DNA of 38,028 nt from a virus (IMGVR_UViG_3300031825_000049:1-38028), one strand, 5' to 3'. Shown: positions 12,872 to 22,492, numbered from the stretch's first letter. Translations and numbers: made by a program. The notes: generated by a model from the sequence alone, not told the origin.

Positions 12872-13621
12872 ATGTATAAAAAACTGATGTTTTTGGTGGT
12901 TTTAGGGCTTTTGATGGCACCTGTCGCTCAAGCAACCGTTCCTGACGGTACTTACTTTTTTATGGATAATAAGGGGTATAACGACAAGCAGGAACAAGTG
13001 TTTTTCTGCTTAGGTATTACCAGCCAAACTTGTTATACCATAGAGAGCGAATTTGCTTTTACTAGGGACATAAAGGTTAAAGTTGACGAAGTTAGCAATA
13101 AAGTAGACCAGCTAAACCAGAAAATTGACCAGTTACAGAATACGGTTAATCAGTTACAGCAACCAGCGGCTTCCATTCCTGTGGGTGGTTCGGATATTCC
13201 TGTAGTGGTGGATAGTACGGCTCCGAAGTTATTAGTGGTTAGAAGTACGGAACAATCACCCATTACTTATTGCGGAAGTGGTTTTGCTTGCCCGACTAAC
13301 CTGTCAGATAAGATTAAGCAATTTAAGCTGCAAACGCCCACAGATACTTATCTTTCTTTTGCAACAAACGAACTTACAACGGCCGTAGCTTATTTTTATA
13401 AAGAAACTGGTGTTATCCCCGCAACAGCTACTTCTTCTGCGCTTCATGTTTTTGGTGAACCTGTTAGTTTAAACGATTTTAACTTATCTGATATTCATAA
13501 TATAAGTTATTCTAGTATGGACAGAGGTGGCAGATATAAAGTAAGTATAGAATTGACAGACGCCGCAGGGAACAAGTCCAATCAAGATAACGCCATTATC
13601 TTTACATATTCTACTTACTAA
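12872..13621 (+). CDS. secreted protein with coiled coil and Ig-like domain (249 aa)
   Basis: Signal peptide MYKKLMFLVVLGLLMAPVAQ-A, a small N-terminal domain with two Cys (FFCLGITSQTCYTIES), a four-heptad coiled coil (VDEVSNKVDQLNQKIDQLQ, about residues 72-100), then a beta domain with SIELTDAAGNKSNQDNAIIF, typical of bacterial Ig-like surface modules. It is on the plus strand with its own promoter, separate from the structural operon. It is probably exported to the host surface and could alter adsorption or exclude other phages; no direct evidence. Confidence 0.65.
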   Translation: MYKKLMFLVVLGLLMAPVAQATVPDGTYFFMDNKGYNDKQEQVFFCLGITSQTCYTIESEFAFTRDIKVKVDEVSNKVDQLNQKIDQLQNTVNQLQQPAASIPVGGSDIPVVVDSTAPKLLVVRSTEQSPITYCGSGFACPTNLSDKIKQFKLQTPTDTYLSFATNELTTAVAYFYKETGVIPATATSSALHVFGEPVSLNDFNLSDIHNISYSSMDRGGRYKVSIELTDAAGNKSNQDNAIIFTYSTY

Positions 13622-13646
13622 ATCAGGTAATTAAGTTATAGATATT

Positions 13647-13835
13647 ATGTGGAATAAATTATTGGCAGTTGGACTAGCAGTATTAACAGTTTGGTTATCC
13701 GTTGCATTTCCACCAAGCAGGGGTTATGGGCTAAATTATATAATTGCAATTCCTATGATTCTTATAATAAAAGCGGTCTGGAGTTATAAGTCTACTGCTG
13801 AAAAACCGCCCTCTCTAAACCAACCGAACCCTTAA
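13647..13835 (+). CDS. two-span membrane protein (62 aa)
   Basis: Two hydrophobic segments (LLAVGLAVLTVWLSVAF and YIIAIPMILIIKAVWSY) are separated by a short polar loop, and a Pro-rich tail follows. It lies 25 bases after the secreted protein gene on the same strand and overlaps the end of the minus-strand virion protein gene by 44 bases. A partner of the secreted protein is possible. Confidence 0.55.
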   Translation: MWNKLLAVGLAVLTVWLSVAFPPSRGYGLNYIIAIPMILIIKAVWSYKSTAEKPPSLNQPNP

Positions 13836-15348
13836 TTGCAGCAACTTTAGCAATCTCAACAGCCAAACTCTTTAAGTTCTTGATTAAAGCATTCTCGGTC
13901 TTTGCATTTAAAGCCTTTTCAATCATGGAAAGGTTTTTTTGCAAGGCTTGTTCAATATCAATGGCGTTCATCGCTTTATTGCCTACGTTGCTTGGGAAAA
14001 GTCCAGTAACAAAACCGCGCAAAGTATTGCCCGTAACAGCGTTTATGGCCTTAGCGGTTTTACCGCCTAACTTTTCAAGGATATTTCTTTCATTAACTTT
14101 TTGCTTTAATTTATTAACTGCTTCCATATTTTTCTTTACTAAAGTTTGTGCGTCTAAAACATCGGAAAGTTTTGCGTCCAACGCCTTAGCTTCTGCACCA
14201 CCTAAGCCTTGTCGGGCAACGCCTTTTAATCCTTTACGAGTATTTTCAAAGTTTTGAGCATTTACGCTAGTAAGAGGCTCCCCCAATTTACTAAAGGCCT
14301 TTTCACCAAATTCAATCCCATAAACCCTTGAGATATCGTTTACTTCTTGTCTAGTTAGACCCTCTTTTGCAGCTTTTAGTATCGTGTTATCAATATCAGA
14401 CTTTGCCACGTCATCCCCTATTTTTCCATAGAGTTCCGATAACTGACTTAACCCACGACCAACATAATCAGTAGTGATTTCCTGCCCCGCTTTATTTTTT
14501 GCCTTTAAAGCCAACTGGCTAAGAGTGTACACTCCCGTGTCTTTTGCCAGCTCATTATCTACTTGGGTGGCAAGTTTTGGTATGACCTCACTAAATTTGC
14601 CTTTCAAGTCTTCAAAAGTTTTCACCCCTTTAGTTTCAACTAAATCCAAAGCACGTTTAAAGACAGGAATATCTTTTGTGGTGCCTTGAGCAATCTGCCC
14701 TACTGCCTGCTCTGCTGTTTTGGCAGACTTAAATAATTTGCTTGCAAGTCCTAATATCGGACTAATCGCGCCAATGACTGAAGCTACCCCGGTATCTGTT
14801 CCGCTTCCGCCTTGCGCTGCTGTTATACCTCCTGCCTCAACAGCGCCAACCGCCATTTTAGTAGCCAAGCTTGCCCCCTTACCTACTTTTAATCCTGCCG
14901 TTCCAGGTATTGCATACTCTGCTAGTTGTTCTAATCCAAATCCTACATTCTGAGCTGTATTTGTTGGGACTATTTTATCCGTACCTTCAAAAGTTTGGTT
15001 TAGAGTTGGAGTGGCTTGATAAGGTTTCCCTGTAATTGCTTCGCTGACAGGCTTTGTGATAGCGTCCAGCACCTTTTGCCCACCACTTTCAATGTTAGAG
15101 ATTGTACTAGCCGCGCCTTTATAAGCCCCGTGTGCAAAATCTTTAACCACATTTCCTGATTTTTCAGGATTCGTATTGCTTGGTTGTTGCTGAACTTGCG
15201 GAGCAGGCTTGAACGGCGTTAAGTCAATTCCATTTTTCCTTGCCTCCACGTCTAAAGACCCACTAGCGGCCAGTTGTTTTAGGTTGTTAGCAAAGTCACT
15301 GTTCGGATTTTTTGCTGCGTACTCAAACGCTTCACGGATAGTAGCCAT
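13792..15348 (-). CDS. internal virion / ejection-type protein (518 aa)
   Basis: The product starts with MATIREAFEYAAKNPNSDFA, a short helical region seen at the N-terminus of phage internal proteins. It continues through a Gly/Ala-rich hydrophobic region (about 130-220) to long helices with a KxxxA pattern. Length, Ala content and position downstream of the nozzle and beside another helical virion protein match ejection proteins of podoviruses, which leave the capsid to form a channel for DNA. No enzymatic motif is seen. Confidence 0.55.
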   Translation of the reverse strand: MATIREAFEYAAKNPNSDFANNLKQLAASGSLDVEARKNGIDLTPFKPAPQVQQQPSNTNPEKSGNVVKDFAHGAYKGAASTISNIESGGQKVLDAITKPVSEAITGKPYQATPTLNQTFEGTDKIVPTNTAQNVGFGLEQLAEYAIPGTAGLKVGKGASLATKMAVGAVEAGGITAAQGGSGTDTGVASVIGAISPILGLASKLFKSAKTAEQAVGQIAQGTTKDIPVFKRALDLVETKGVKTFEDLKGKFSEVIPKLATQVDNELAKDTGVYTLSQLALKAKNKAGQEITTDYVGRGLSQLSELYGKIGDDVAKSDIDNTILKAAKEGLTRQEVNDISRVYGIEFGEKAFSKLGEPLTSVNAQNFENTRKGLKGVARQGLGGAEAKALDAKLSDVLDAQTLVKKNMEAVNKLKQKVNERNILEKLGGKTAKAINAVTGNTLRGFVTGLFPSNVGNKAMNAIDIEQALQKNLSMIEKALNAKTENALIKNLKSLAVEIAKVAAIKGSVGLERAVFQQ

Positions 15349-15351
15349 ATA

Positions 15352-17130
15352 TTATTTTAGTTTAGGGACTGAGGGGATACTTGGAATACCTGACTTATAT
15401 CCTGGGATGTTAAAATTTAAAGTGCCATCAGTGTTTGTACCGCCTATGATGATAGTGCCTGGTATCGTGCTGGAAGTAGAGCCTAAAGCCTTGTTGAATG
15501 GGTTATTAGGATCGGAAGCGGCTTGAGCATTCTTTATCACCTTATAGCTATCACCCAAGACATTCTCATAAGTTGTATCTATGTCGGTATTAAACGAAGC
15601 CAAAAGTCCATTGATTTTCGCTTGATTAAGTCCTTGCTTGTTAGTAATGCCTGGAAAAATCGCCTCTATTCTTGCGTCTTCTTTAACTGAAGCAGCAGTA
15701 CCAGTAACTGCTAGTCTATATTTTTGCATAGCAACGGCCATTTGTGTGGCAAGAGTAACTAATTTAGGGTCATTCACCTCCCCTAATTTATTTACAACTT
15801 CCTCGTACTTGCCTTTAAAAAGATTAGTATTCCCACCATTTGCGTAAAAATCTTTAAGTGTAGAATCAATGGCTTTCAATTGGGACGAAGCGGTTTCTAA
15901 TTTACTTAAGGCACTAGCTTCAGTTTGCCCCATTATATTTTTAGCTTGATTTTTAACTACCGAAAAAGGATTTTGACCATTCTTTACTGCATTGGTGATT
16001 GAGGCTTTCTGCTCTTTAGTAAATTTTTCAGAACCTAAAATCACGTCCAAAGCTCCCTGGTATTCACTAGGGACGGTGCCAGACGGATTGCTTAAGGCGT
16101 TTATCTCAGCCCTTGTTTTGCTGATATCAGAAGAAATTTTGGACTGCTGTAATTTCTCAGTCTTAATCTGTTCTTTAAGCATTTCGTATTTCAAATACTC
16201 CCCACTATACTTACCAAGAATTTTAGCAGCTTCTACAGAAGTCTTTGCGTTGGCGGCTTGGTTAATTACATCCTGCGAAGCTCCTTGAGCCGAAGCGTTT
16301 ACAATCATTTCCTGTATAGATTTTTGATTGGCTTTTTCATCAGCAACCTTTTGCCGTTCGTCGTCTATTTCTTTCTGCCTATTCTGCAAAAGTAATTGAA
16401 ACGCTTTGCCTTGTCGGTCAGTTTGACGGTCAATTTCAGGCTTTATGGCGTTAAGCTGGGCTTGCCTGATTTTAAGCTCGTCCTCAATCGGCGCATACTT
16501 AGCGTCTACGGCGTTCTGGGCGATTGAGAGGGCTGTTTGGATATTTCCCGCTGCCGCTTGCGCTCTTGCGCTTAAAAGCCCCAAATTGGCCGCTTTTAGG
16601 GCTAATTTAGAGTTCTGGGCTTGGGTTAAGCCGTACCTTTGGGCTTCTAATACCGAAGCCTGTTCTGCTACCCCATTACCGCCTAAAGCGTTCTGCTGTA
16701 CGTCATTTTCAGCTAATTGGCGGGTGTAATCGGCGTTGCCAGTAAGTATCTGGTTATTTAAGTCTTGTAATTGTTTTTGAAATTCAGGAAGTCCTGCGTT
16801 TATCTTTTCCTGGGCAAGTGCCTGGCTTTTCCCTGCTCCAGTTTCAGTTAAAGAAGATATGCGATCTAAAATAGTCTGGTTAGCGGTGTCGGTGGCCGTT
16901 GGTGCAGGGGTAATAGAAGCGATATAATCTTGTAGGCTCTTTTGCGAAGCCATAGAGCTATCAACTAACCCACTTTGATTAGATGTAGGTGTCGGAGTAG
17001 GGATATTTAAAGGCGTAACAGGTTTTAAGCTGTCTACTGTAATTGCCCCAGGCATATTATACTGCCCTGTGGTTGCGTTAAAAGTCGCATTGGGGTCTGA
17101 CTGCGCTATTTGCAAGTTTGTCGGAGCCAT
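15352..17130 (-). CDS. internal virion / coiled-coil protein (592 aa)
   Basis: The first 60 residues are Pro/Thr/Gln-rich (ITVDSLKPVTPLNIPTPTPT...). Residues 90-330 are almost entirely helical and Gln/Ala-rich (LAQEKINAGLPEFQKQLQDL, ALSIAQNAVDAKYAPIEDEL...), and a second helical region lies at 380-540. It is adjacent, with three bases between, to the 518-residue ejection-type protein. Candidate ejection or tail-internal protein; the family is not named. Confidence 0.55.
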   Translation of the reverse strand: MAPTNLQIAQSDPNATFNATTGQYNMPGAITVDSLKPVTPLNIPTPTPTSNQSGLVDSSMASQKSLQDYIASITPAPTATDTANQTILDRISSLTETGAGKSQALAQEKINAGLPEFQKQLQDLNNQILTGNADYTRQLAENDVQQNALGGNGVAEQASVLEAQRYGLTQAQNSKLALKAANLGLLSARAQAAAGNIQTALSIAQNAVDAKYAPIEDELKIRQAQLNAIKPEIDRQTDRQGKAFQLLLQNRQKEIDDERQKVADEKANQKSIQEMIVNASAQGASQDVINQAANAKTSVEAAKILGKYSGEYLKYEMLKEQIKTEKLQQSKISSDISKTRAEINALSNPSGTVPSEYQGALDVILGSEKFTKEQKASITNAVKNGQNPFSVVKNQAKNIMGQTEASALSKLETASSQLKAIDSTLKDFYANGGNTNLFKGKYEEVVNKLGEVNDPKLVTLATQMAVAMQKYRLAVTGTAASVKEDARIEAIFPGITNKQGLNQAKINGLLASFNTDIDTTYENVLGDSYKVIKNAQAASDPNNPFNKALGSTSSTIPGTIIIGGTNTDGTLNFNIPGYKSGIPSIPSVPKLK

Positions 17131-17131
17131 G

Positions 17132-17380
17132 TTAGATGTGTTTTAAAAGTCCTAATTTAATTAAAGCCGCCTCAATTTCATTTATCCTAGTTCTCATATT
17201 AGCTATGGTGGTAGCTGCGGTATCTGCAACGTAAGAACCTCCTGAGCCTGTGCCTATGGCCGTTGAATCAACGGCGGTAAGTGCCTGAATCGGAGCATAG
17301 ACAAATTGCCGTCCTGTTAATGACTGCTGTAAAGCTTCATCAGGGTATTCTGGTTTTATTTCTTTTAAATCATCGCTCAT
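17132..17380 (-). CDS. small structural-module protein (82 aa)
   Basis: MSDDLKEIKPEYPDEALQQS, then a middle segment with Gly/Ser/Ala, then a C-terminal helix with TRINEIEAALIKLGLLKHI. Proteins with this 'MRTRINEIEAALIKLGLL' end are common in phage tail modules, where the helix probably trimerises. Overlaps the upstream nozzle-like gene by 4 bases. Confidence 0.65.
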   Translation of the reverse strand: MSDDLKEIKPEYPDEALQQSLTGRQFVYAPIQALTAVDSTAIGTGSGGSYVADTAATTIANMRTRINEIEAALIKLGLLKHI

Positions 17381-18933
17381 ATATCGTCGTTAGCGTCTTC
17401 TTGTGGTTGTGGTGTGCCGTAAGAGGTTATCCGTTGTAGTCCACAGCCAATAGTGGTTAATACCAAAGTTATATCCTCTAGCCTGTCTGGTTGATTAGTA
17501 GTGGTCGGCACCCTTTTAAAACAAAAAGTCTGTTTGGGGTTTGAGGAATTGTAACTCTTAGTTTCAGTAGAAATTAACTGCGTCCCACCTCTTGAATAAA
17601 CACTTAAGGTTATTGACTGTCCTGAGCTTAACTTATCCGTAGCCGTGATTTTCGTGTAGTCGTACTTAACAGGCTTGTCTAAAACATAATTTAAAGTAGT
17701 TATCTGTAAGTTACCCCTGGTCGTGTTGCCAGAAGAATTGAAAGTGTAAATACCAGGTAAATTAGAACCAATAACCAAACTGTCCCCTAACGAAGTCAAA
17801 GCGCTGACTACTTCACCTGTTACCGCGTTACTAAACGGACGACTCATCACTTTGGGCTGGCCATATACAGGGTTTCCGTAAGCAAACACTGCCCCCCCAT
17901 AAGTACCTGTGCCGTCAATCCAGTAAATTGTTCCTTTAGAGGCGTGCATTTGCTTTGAGTGCAGCGGCCTACCAAAGTTGATACTTTCTGTAGTCGGAAA
18001 GGGGCGAAGTAATCGTGGTTGAGCTACAGAGTTACAGATACTAATGCCGTTATATGTTAAAAGATAAACAGCACCGTCCATATACCGAGTGCCAATCGCC
18101 CAGGAGTCAGTAAACTCATATTTGGCGTCAGGTGTAATTACTGTACCACTAGATTGTGTCTTAACCATGTCCCAAAAATAAACTTGCACTCGATAATTAC
18201 CAACTAGCCTGGAACCAACCCGAATTTGGTTGTCATCAGCGAGAATAATTAAATACCTGCCGTCTGTTTGAATATCACGAACATTAAAACCATCGTCAAT
18301 TTTATACTTAACCGTATTCCCTGTTGAAGTACCTGGAAAAGCACAAGCCCCCGTTCCTAATGCCGACATTACATAAATATATTGGCTGTGTCCACCATAC
18401 AAATTACCGTCAGACCCTACACATAATGGCACAAAATCCCCAACTCTATCTGCTTGGTTCGCCACACTATCGGTCAGCTCGTTCCTCATGGTAAAATCAC
18501 TGGCTAAAGCAACGTCTATTGCGTTGTTGTTGAACTGGACTAACGTGGTATTAATCATGTTTACATAGATGTAGCTGTTCTTCCAAAAATGGGTATTTAA
18601 TAAGCGGGTGACAGTATTTCCGCTGAGGTTTTGATTAATTTGTGCTGTCTTAGAAGTGAAAGTGTAAGGGGAGGTGGTTAAGTAGCGTTCAAGCGACGCC
18701 CCACCGTGGTTATGGATATACGTCAATCCACCAGCATTAAACGGAGTTAAAAAACTAGGGCTAACACTAGCTGTCTTAGTCAATGGTAAGTACGAAGGAG
18801 TGGCCGTACCACCAACCTCGAACGGATTACTTCCCCCGAACACCTGGAAAAGACCGCCTAGTGCTGTGCTAGGGTGGATGGATTGGCCTTTTAGCCAGTC
18901 GCCGTTTTTCAATTCGAGTATTTTATTTGGCAT
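17377..18933 (-). CDS. tail nozzle-like / beta-propeller protein (518 aa)
   Basis: The product begins MPNKILELKNGDWLKGQSIH and then has repeated beta-blade-like segments (DGRYLIILADDNQIRVG, MDGAVYLLTYNGISICN, GTIYWIDGTGTYGGAVFAYG). The layout recalls nozzle or tail-tubular proteins of podoviruses. It lies between the fibre gene and the internal virion proteins, the usual place for a nozzle. The assignment rests on position and repeat character, not on a family motif. Confidence 0.55.
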   Translation of the reverse strand: MPNKILELKNGDWLKGQSIHPSTALGGLFQVFGGSNPFEVGGTATPSYLPLTKTASVSPSFLTPFNAGGLTYIHNHGGASLERYLTTSPYTFTSKTAQINQNLSGNTVTRLLNTHFWKNSYIYVNMINTTLVQFNNNAIDVALASDFTMRNELTDSVANQADRVGDFVPLCVGSDGNLYGGHSQYIYVMSALGTGACAFPGTSTGNTVKYKIDDGFNVRDIQTDGRYLIILADDNQIRVGSRLVGNYRVQVYFWDMVKTQSSGTVITPDAKYEFTDSWAIGTRYMDGAVYLLTYNGISICNSVAQPRLLRPFPTTESINFGRPLHSKQMHASKGTIYWIDGTGTYGGAVFAYGNPVYGQPKVMSRPFSNAVTGEVVSALTSLGDSLVIGSNLPGIYTFNSSGNTTRGNLQITTLNYVLDKPVKYDYTKITATDKLSSGQSITLSVYSRGGTQLISTETKSYNSSNPKQTFCFKRVPTTTNQPDRLEDITLVLTTIGCGLQRITSYGTPQPQEDANDDI

Positions 18934-20060
18934 TATAAACCGTAACCCATGCTTTGAACACGGATTATATTACTGTTGTTAGTGTTGTCGTTTGAGATAG
19001 AACACTGAGCGTTTACTTCACCAGCGGCTGTAGGGATGTTAGTTGTAACGTTGGTAGCTGCGCTCAAAGTAGCGCCATTCTTGCTGTAATAGAAATCAAC
19101 ACTGGAAGTTGAGTTTATGATTGCCATTAGCTGAATAGAATCGTCCACTGTTAAAGTTGTTAAGGCGCTAGTTGCCGTTTCCGTCCCCGCTGCCACTGTC
19201 CCGTAAAGAGTAGCTACTCCACCTGAAATTAAAATCTTGAATCCTATGTGAGAGTCGGTAAAAGTATGCCCTGTAGACGAGACTGTTACTAAACCAAGAC
19301 CGATAAATACCGAGCCAGTACCGTTTAAGGTGTTAAGCCCCGCTGTAGCAACAAACACACCGCCAGCGGCGTAGATAGAGGACGAGGCACCATTTAACGC
19401 ACCCCAAGCAGTCCTGCTAGAGCCTGCGGTAGCACCTGTCGCCATTTGAACACCTGCGGAGTTAAAAGCAGGGGTTACACCCGCACCGTTAGCGGCCAAA
19501 GAATACCTTCCTGTGGTTTCAAAACCAGCGTATCCGAATATCTTTGGAAGTGAAATAACACCAGCCCAAGTACCGTCTGCTCTTAAAAACTTGGTAGTAA
19601 GGTTTGGGGCTTTTGGGACAAAACCGTGCTTAGTCGTTGAAACATCATTAGTGGTGTTATCAGAAAGCGTTATATCGGCTTCTACCACAGCAGAATAAGC
19701 CGGGTCAGTCGCCCCGCCGTGAAGTACCTGAGTTGCTGAACCGACTGCTAATCTACCGTTACTGGAGGCACCACGAACGATTAAATCGCCTCTAGTCGTA
19801 GTAGGAGCTAGAGCGTCAAACCCTGCGGCCGCAGTTGATCCGCTTGTCCCGCCGTTCGCTATCGAAACAGGAGTGGAGAGAGTCAGTGTCCTGTTGGCTG
19901 CCAAGCTCCCGCCACCAGTAAGGCCAGTGCCAGCAGAAATAGTTGTAGAAGTTTCGGCTTTATCTGAATTTAAGTTAGCAGCGGCCGCTTTAATCCCTGT
20001 TAAGGAATCAGCGCCGTTGCTGCTAGAGGTTAAATTGGATATGCCTGTTACATCGGCCAT
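18933..20060 (-). CDS. tail fibre protein (375 aa)
   Basis: Residues 30-110 carry 'GTGLTGGGSLAANRTLTLS' and 'SIANGGTSGSTAA', and residues 135-165 'DVSTTKHGFVPKAPNLTTKF' then 'LRADGTWAG'. These are standard phage tail-fibre phrases. A beta-rich receptor-binding domain follows to the C-terminus. Unlike the fibre at 9940-11910 it has no signal peptide, so it is the better candidate for the true virion fibre. Confidence 0.8.
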   Translation of the reverse strand: MADVTGISNLTSSSNGADSLTGIKAAAANLNSDKAETSTTISAGTGLTGGGSLAANRTLTLSTPVSIANGGTSGSTAAAGFDALAPTTTRGDLIVRGASSNGRLAVGSATQVLHGGATDPAYSAVVEADITLSDNTTNDVSTTKHGFVPKAPNLTTKFLRADGTWAGVISLPKIFGYAGFETTGRYSLAANGAGVTPAFNSAGVQMATGATAGSSRTAWGALNGASSSIYAAGGVFVATAGLNTLNGTGSVFIGLGLVTVSSTGHTFTDSHIGFKILISGGVATLYGTVAAGTETATSALTTLTVDDSIQLMAIINSTSSVDFYYSKNGATLSAATNVTTNIPTAAGEVNAQCSISNDNTNNSNIIRVQSMGYGL

Positions 20061-20061
20061 A

Positions 20062-20259
20062 CTAGCTCCTATCGTCTAAATTAAGTATCTGTCCACTGCC
20101 TGTCCACTGCCAGGGAAAATCCAAAGTCCAGGGGTAAATAGTTGATGACCACAAATTACCAGAAGTCGCCCGTGAGTCTTGAGTAATACTTGCGGCTGAC
20201 TGCCTATTATCCCCTGTAAAAGTCCCGGCGTTTCTTGTATCCTGAGAAATTGAAGCCAT
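20062..20259 (-). CDS. small tail-associated protein (65 aa)
   Basis: The Ser/Thr/Asn-rich product contains two imperfect repeats, ASISQDTRNAGTFTGDNRQS and ASITQDSRATSGNLWSS. It ends PWTLDFPWQWTGSGQILNLD. It lies one base upstream of the fibre gene; a fibre-attachment or connector accessory role is inferred. Confidence 0.6.
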   Translation of the reverse strand: MASISQDTRNAGTFTGDNRQSAASITQDSRATSGNLWSSTIYPWTLDFPWQWTGSGQILNLDDRS

Positions 20260-20260
20260 A

Positions 20261-21034
20261 TTATTTATTATTTTGATACATAGGAATCATTCTGCCGTTA
20301 GAAGGCTGTTTTGCGCTATACCATTCCTGCATTTCTTTCAAAATTCCCTTTTTTAGTACACCATCTCTCCTGCCACCATAAATATCCATGCGTAATTCTG
20401 GTAAAAGGTCAGGCTTGTATAGTTTTGCATACTCATATGAAGCTCCAATAGCAGGTAAGTGCTGGAAAGGTAAATCAAAACCTGTTGTATATGAATCGGT
20501 GCCACTTGTGGCAAAATCCCTGGGCGCTCTAAAGAATTCAATATAGACCTTAGCACCTGCGTCCACTTGAGCTTGAGTAAATTTAGGAAAAATCTTAAAT
20601 CCGTTAGATATTAAGTCATATTTTGGCGCACTTCTGTCAAACCTAGTATCAATATTTGGGTCATTTACAGCTAAATCCCGTCTATCGTTATCATCAAAAG
20701 GACTAGCCGGGTAGTAATTCGTACCGTCATAAGAAATGTTTACATTCTTAAACCGCAACATGGCATACGAAGTGTCCAAGTTGTAGTCTCTGTTTGTAGT
20801 TCCTGTAAAAGTACCAGATGGTGCGGTAGAATAATTGGGGTCATCTACGTCGTGACCTTTAAACGACATAATGGCATACGCAAAACCAATTTTATTCCAT
20901 TGGTTCATCCACCTAACAAACTGCTGAAATGTAGCAGTGCTGGAAGTTATACCCGTCGCACCTAAGCCACAGGTGTCTTCACACCACTGGATAAGTCCGT
21001 TTCTAGCAGTTGTATCATTGAATACTAAAGCCAT
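20261..21034 (-). CDS. head-tail adaptor-like protein (257 aa)
   Basis: The N-terminus FNDTTARNGLIQWCEDTCGL followed by a helical FQQFVRWMNQWNKIGFAYAI, then FDRSAPKYDLISNGFKIFPK and FEFFRAPRDF-type beta strands, matches the pattern of podoviral connector or adaptor proteins (short helices, then a beta sandwich, then a C-terminal helix). Place in the gene order, between capsid genes and fibre, supports this. Confidence 0.6.
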   Translation of the reverse strand: MALVFNDTTARNGLIQWCEDTCGLGATGITSSTATFQQFVRWMNQWNKIGFAYAIMSFKGHDVDDPNYSTAPSGTFTGTTNRDYNLDTSYAMLRFKNVNISYDGTNYYPASPFDDNDRRDLAVNDPNIDTRFDRSAPKYDLISNGFKIFPKFTQAQVDAGAKVYIEFFRAPRDFATSGTDSYTTGFDLPFQHLPAIGASYEYAKLYKPDLLPELRMDIYGGRRDGVLKKGILKEMQEWYSAKQPSNGRMIPMYQNNK

Positions 21035-21036
21035 AA

Positions 21037-21966
21037 TTATTTATCGTAAGTATTGATTAAAGTTTGCCCATCAACTTCTTCTACTACCACTTCTTTATCA
21101 GGGTTCATTTTTTTAGCATAATCAACCATCATCTGTACTCCCAAAGATTTACGCTCGTCAAAAGGTTTTCCCAGGGGATTGTAATCTCCCCTATTAAGGC
21201 ACCAATAGTAATCCCATTCATCAAACTTTAACCATTCAAAATTTATATTCTCTAAAGCAAATACGAAAGCCTTTTTTATCGGCGGCCAATACAACAATAG
21301 GCTTGCCATCTGTATAGTTTTGATAATCCTTGTCCCCGCACCATCAATTTCTGTATTGGAAAACGTTGGGTCTCTTTTAGCCAATATCCCTACTAGCCTT
21401 AAAAGTTCCTTTCGCGGGTTTTTCAGTAATGCTTCTTTGGAGCTTTCATTTAGAACATCTTGGATTCTTACTTTATAAGCGTCATCGTACTCGATAATTG
21501 TGGTTATTTGTAAGCCGGTGCGATAAGCGATTTCGTCTTTAATTCCTATCTTCTTTAGAAAAAGGTAAATAAAATCCCATAAGGACTTCCCGAATTCACT
21601 GTAGTATTGGTAATGCAGGTACGGAACTTGGTCGCAATCAGCATAAATTGAGTCAACTAACCGATTAAAATTAAGTAAGTAATTATTTAGAAATGCTTTT
21701 ATCCCTTTTCTTAAGCTGGCAAAAGGTAGGAATAGCGCTAAGGTGATTCTTTTAGCCTTATTATTAGGAGCCGTAATACCAGAATAGACAAAAGTTTTTC
21801 GGGGGAAAGGATGGCCAGGGAAAACCGTAGCCATCCCACCCGTTTTCGTTTTTGCAAGACCAGTAGGCGCGGGTAACTCATAACCGCCTATTTCCATTCT
21901 TCCCACAGCGGAAGAACGAGGCTGTTGATATACCCTGCTTGGTGCTGCAAATTCGACTACTGACAT
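21037..21966 (-). CDS. structural-module protein of unknown role (309 aa)
   Basis: The first 60 residues are Pro/Gly-rich and extended (PSRVYQQPRSSAVGRMEIGG). The rest is helical and rich in aromatic residues (FGKSLWDFIYLFLKKIGIKD; INFEWLKFDEWDYYWCLNRG). The start overlaps the preceding stop. No family is recognised; the position suggests a minor head or connector protein. Confidence 0.6.
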   Translation of the reverse strand: MSVVEFAAPSRVYQQPRSSAVGRMEIGGYELPAPTGLAKTKTGGMATVFPGHPFPRKTFVYSGITAPNNKAKRITLALFLPFASLRKGIKAFLNNYLLNFNRLVDSIYADCDQVPYLHYQYYSEFGKSLWDFIYLFLKKIGIKDEIAYRTGLQITTIIEYDDAYKVRIQDVLNESSKEALLKNPRKELLRLVGILAKRDPTFSNTEIDGAGTRIIKTIQMASLLLYWPPIKKAFVFALENINFEWLKFDEWDYYWCLNRGDYNPLGKPFDERKSLGVQMMVDYAKKMNPDKEVVVEEVDGQTLINTYDK

Positions 21967-22406
21967 TATTGCGCTCCTGGAAGTTGCGGATTAGACGCAA
22001 TAAAGTCAAGTTCTACAATAGCTTGTCCTGTTGCAGCGCTGGACTTGATAGTAGCCGTTCCACCAGAAGAAAACGCTACATGAGAGAAATACGAACCCTT
22101 AACACCACCCTCAGAGCCTTTGGCGATGGTAAAGATAGTGGTAGCGGTTCCTGCGGGGTTGTTCTGCAAGGTAATGTTTCCGTTGGCGTCATCCCTAGAG
22201 ATAATTCTTGCGCCTAAGAACGTACCGGCGAAACCATTAGTCGGACCGAACACATTTACTTCTGTGGTTCCATTGGTAAGAACGACAACAGTATTGTGTT
22301 TGGCATAACGAATGTTGGTTCCATTAACAGGAACAAAAGTATTAACGAGACCTTGCTGGGTTTGAAGTCCTGCGTACTGCGGATTTAAACCATTTGATTG
22401 AGACAT
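21966..22406 (-). CDS. capsid decoration-like protein (146 aa)
   Basis: A beta-rich product with NTVVVLTNGTTEVNVFGPT and GNITLQNNPAGTATTIFTIA. It lies directly after the major capsid gene, separated by a strong hairpin. The high beta content and position suggest a head decoration or head fibre protein, but no motif proves it. Confidence 0.5.
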   Translation of the reverse strand: MSQSNGLNPQYAGLQTQQGLVNTFVPVNGTNIRYAKHNTVVVLTNGTTEVNVFGPTNGFAGTFLGARIISRDDANGNITLQNNPAGTATTIFTIAKGSEGGVKGSYFSHVAFSSGGTATIKSSAATGQAIVELDFIASNPQLPGAQ

Positions 22407-22423
22407 GTTTTGTCCTTTCTTTT

Positions 22424-22480
22424 AAGGGGCGGGAGCGGAAAGCCGAGCTGGTGGGCGGCGGCTCTCCAATCCCGCCCCTT
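22424..22480 (-). terminator. strong hairpin after the major capsid gene
   Basis: AAGGGGCGGGA pairs perfectly with TCCCGCCCCTT (11 pairs), with an inner GAGAGCCG/CGGCTTTC stem. Only a short A/T run follows. It is probably a partial terminator or RNA stabiliser that raises capsid protein yield relative to downstream genes. Confidence 0.6.
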
Positions 22481-22492
22481 AATTACTTGTGG

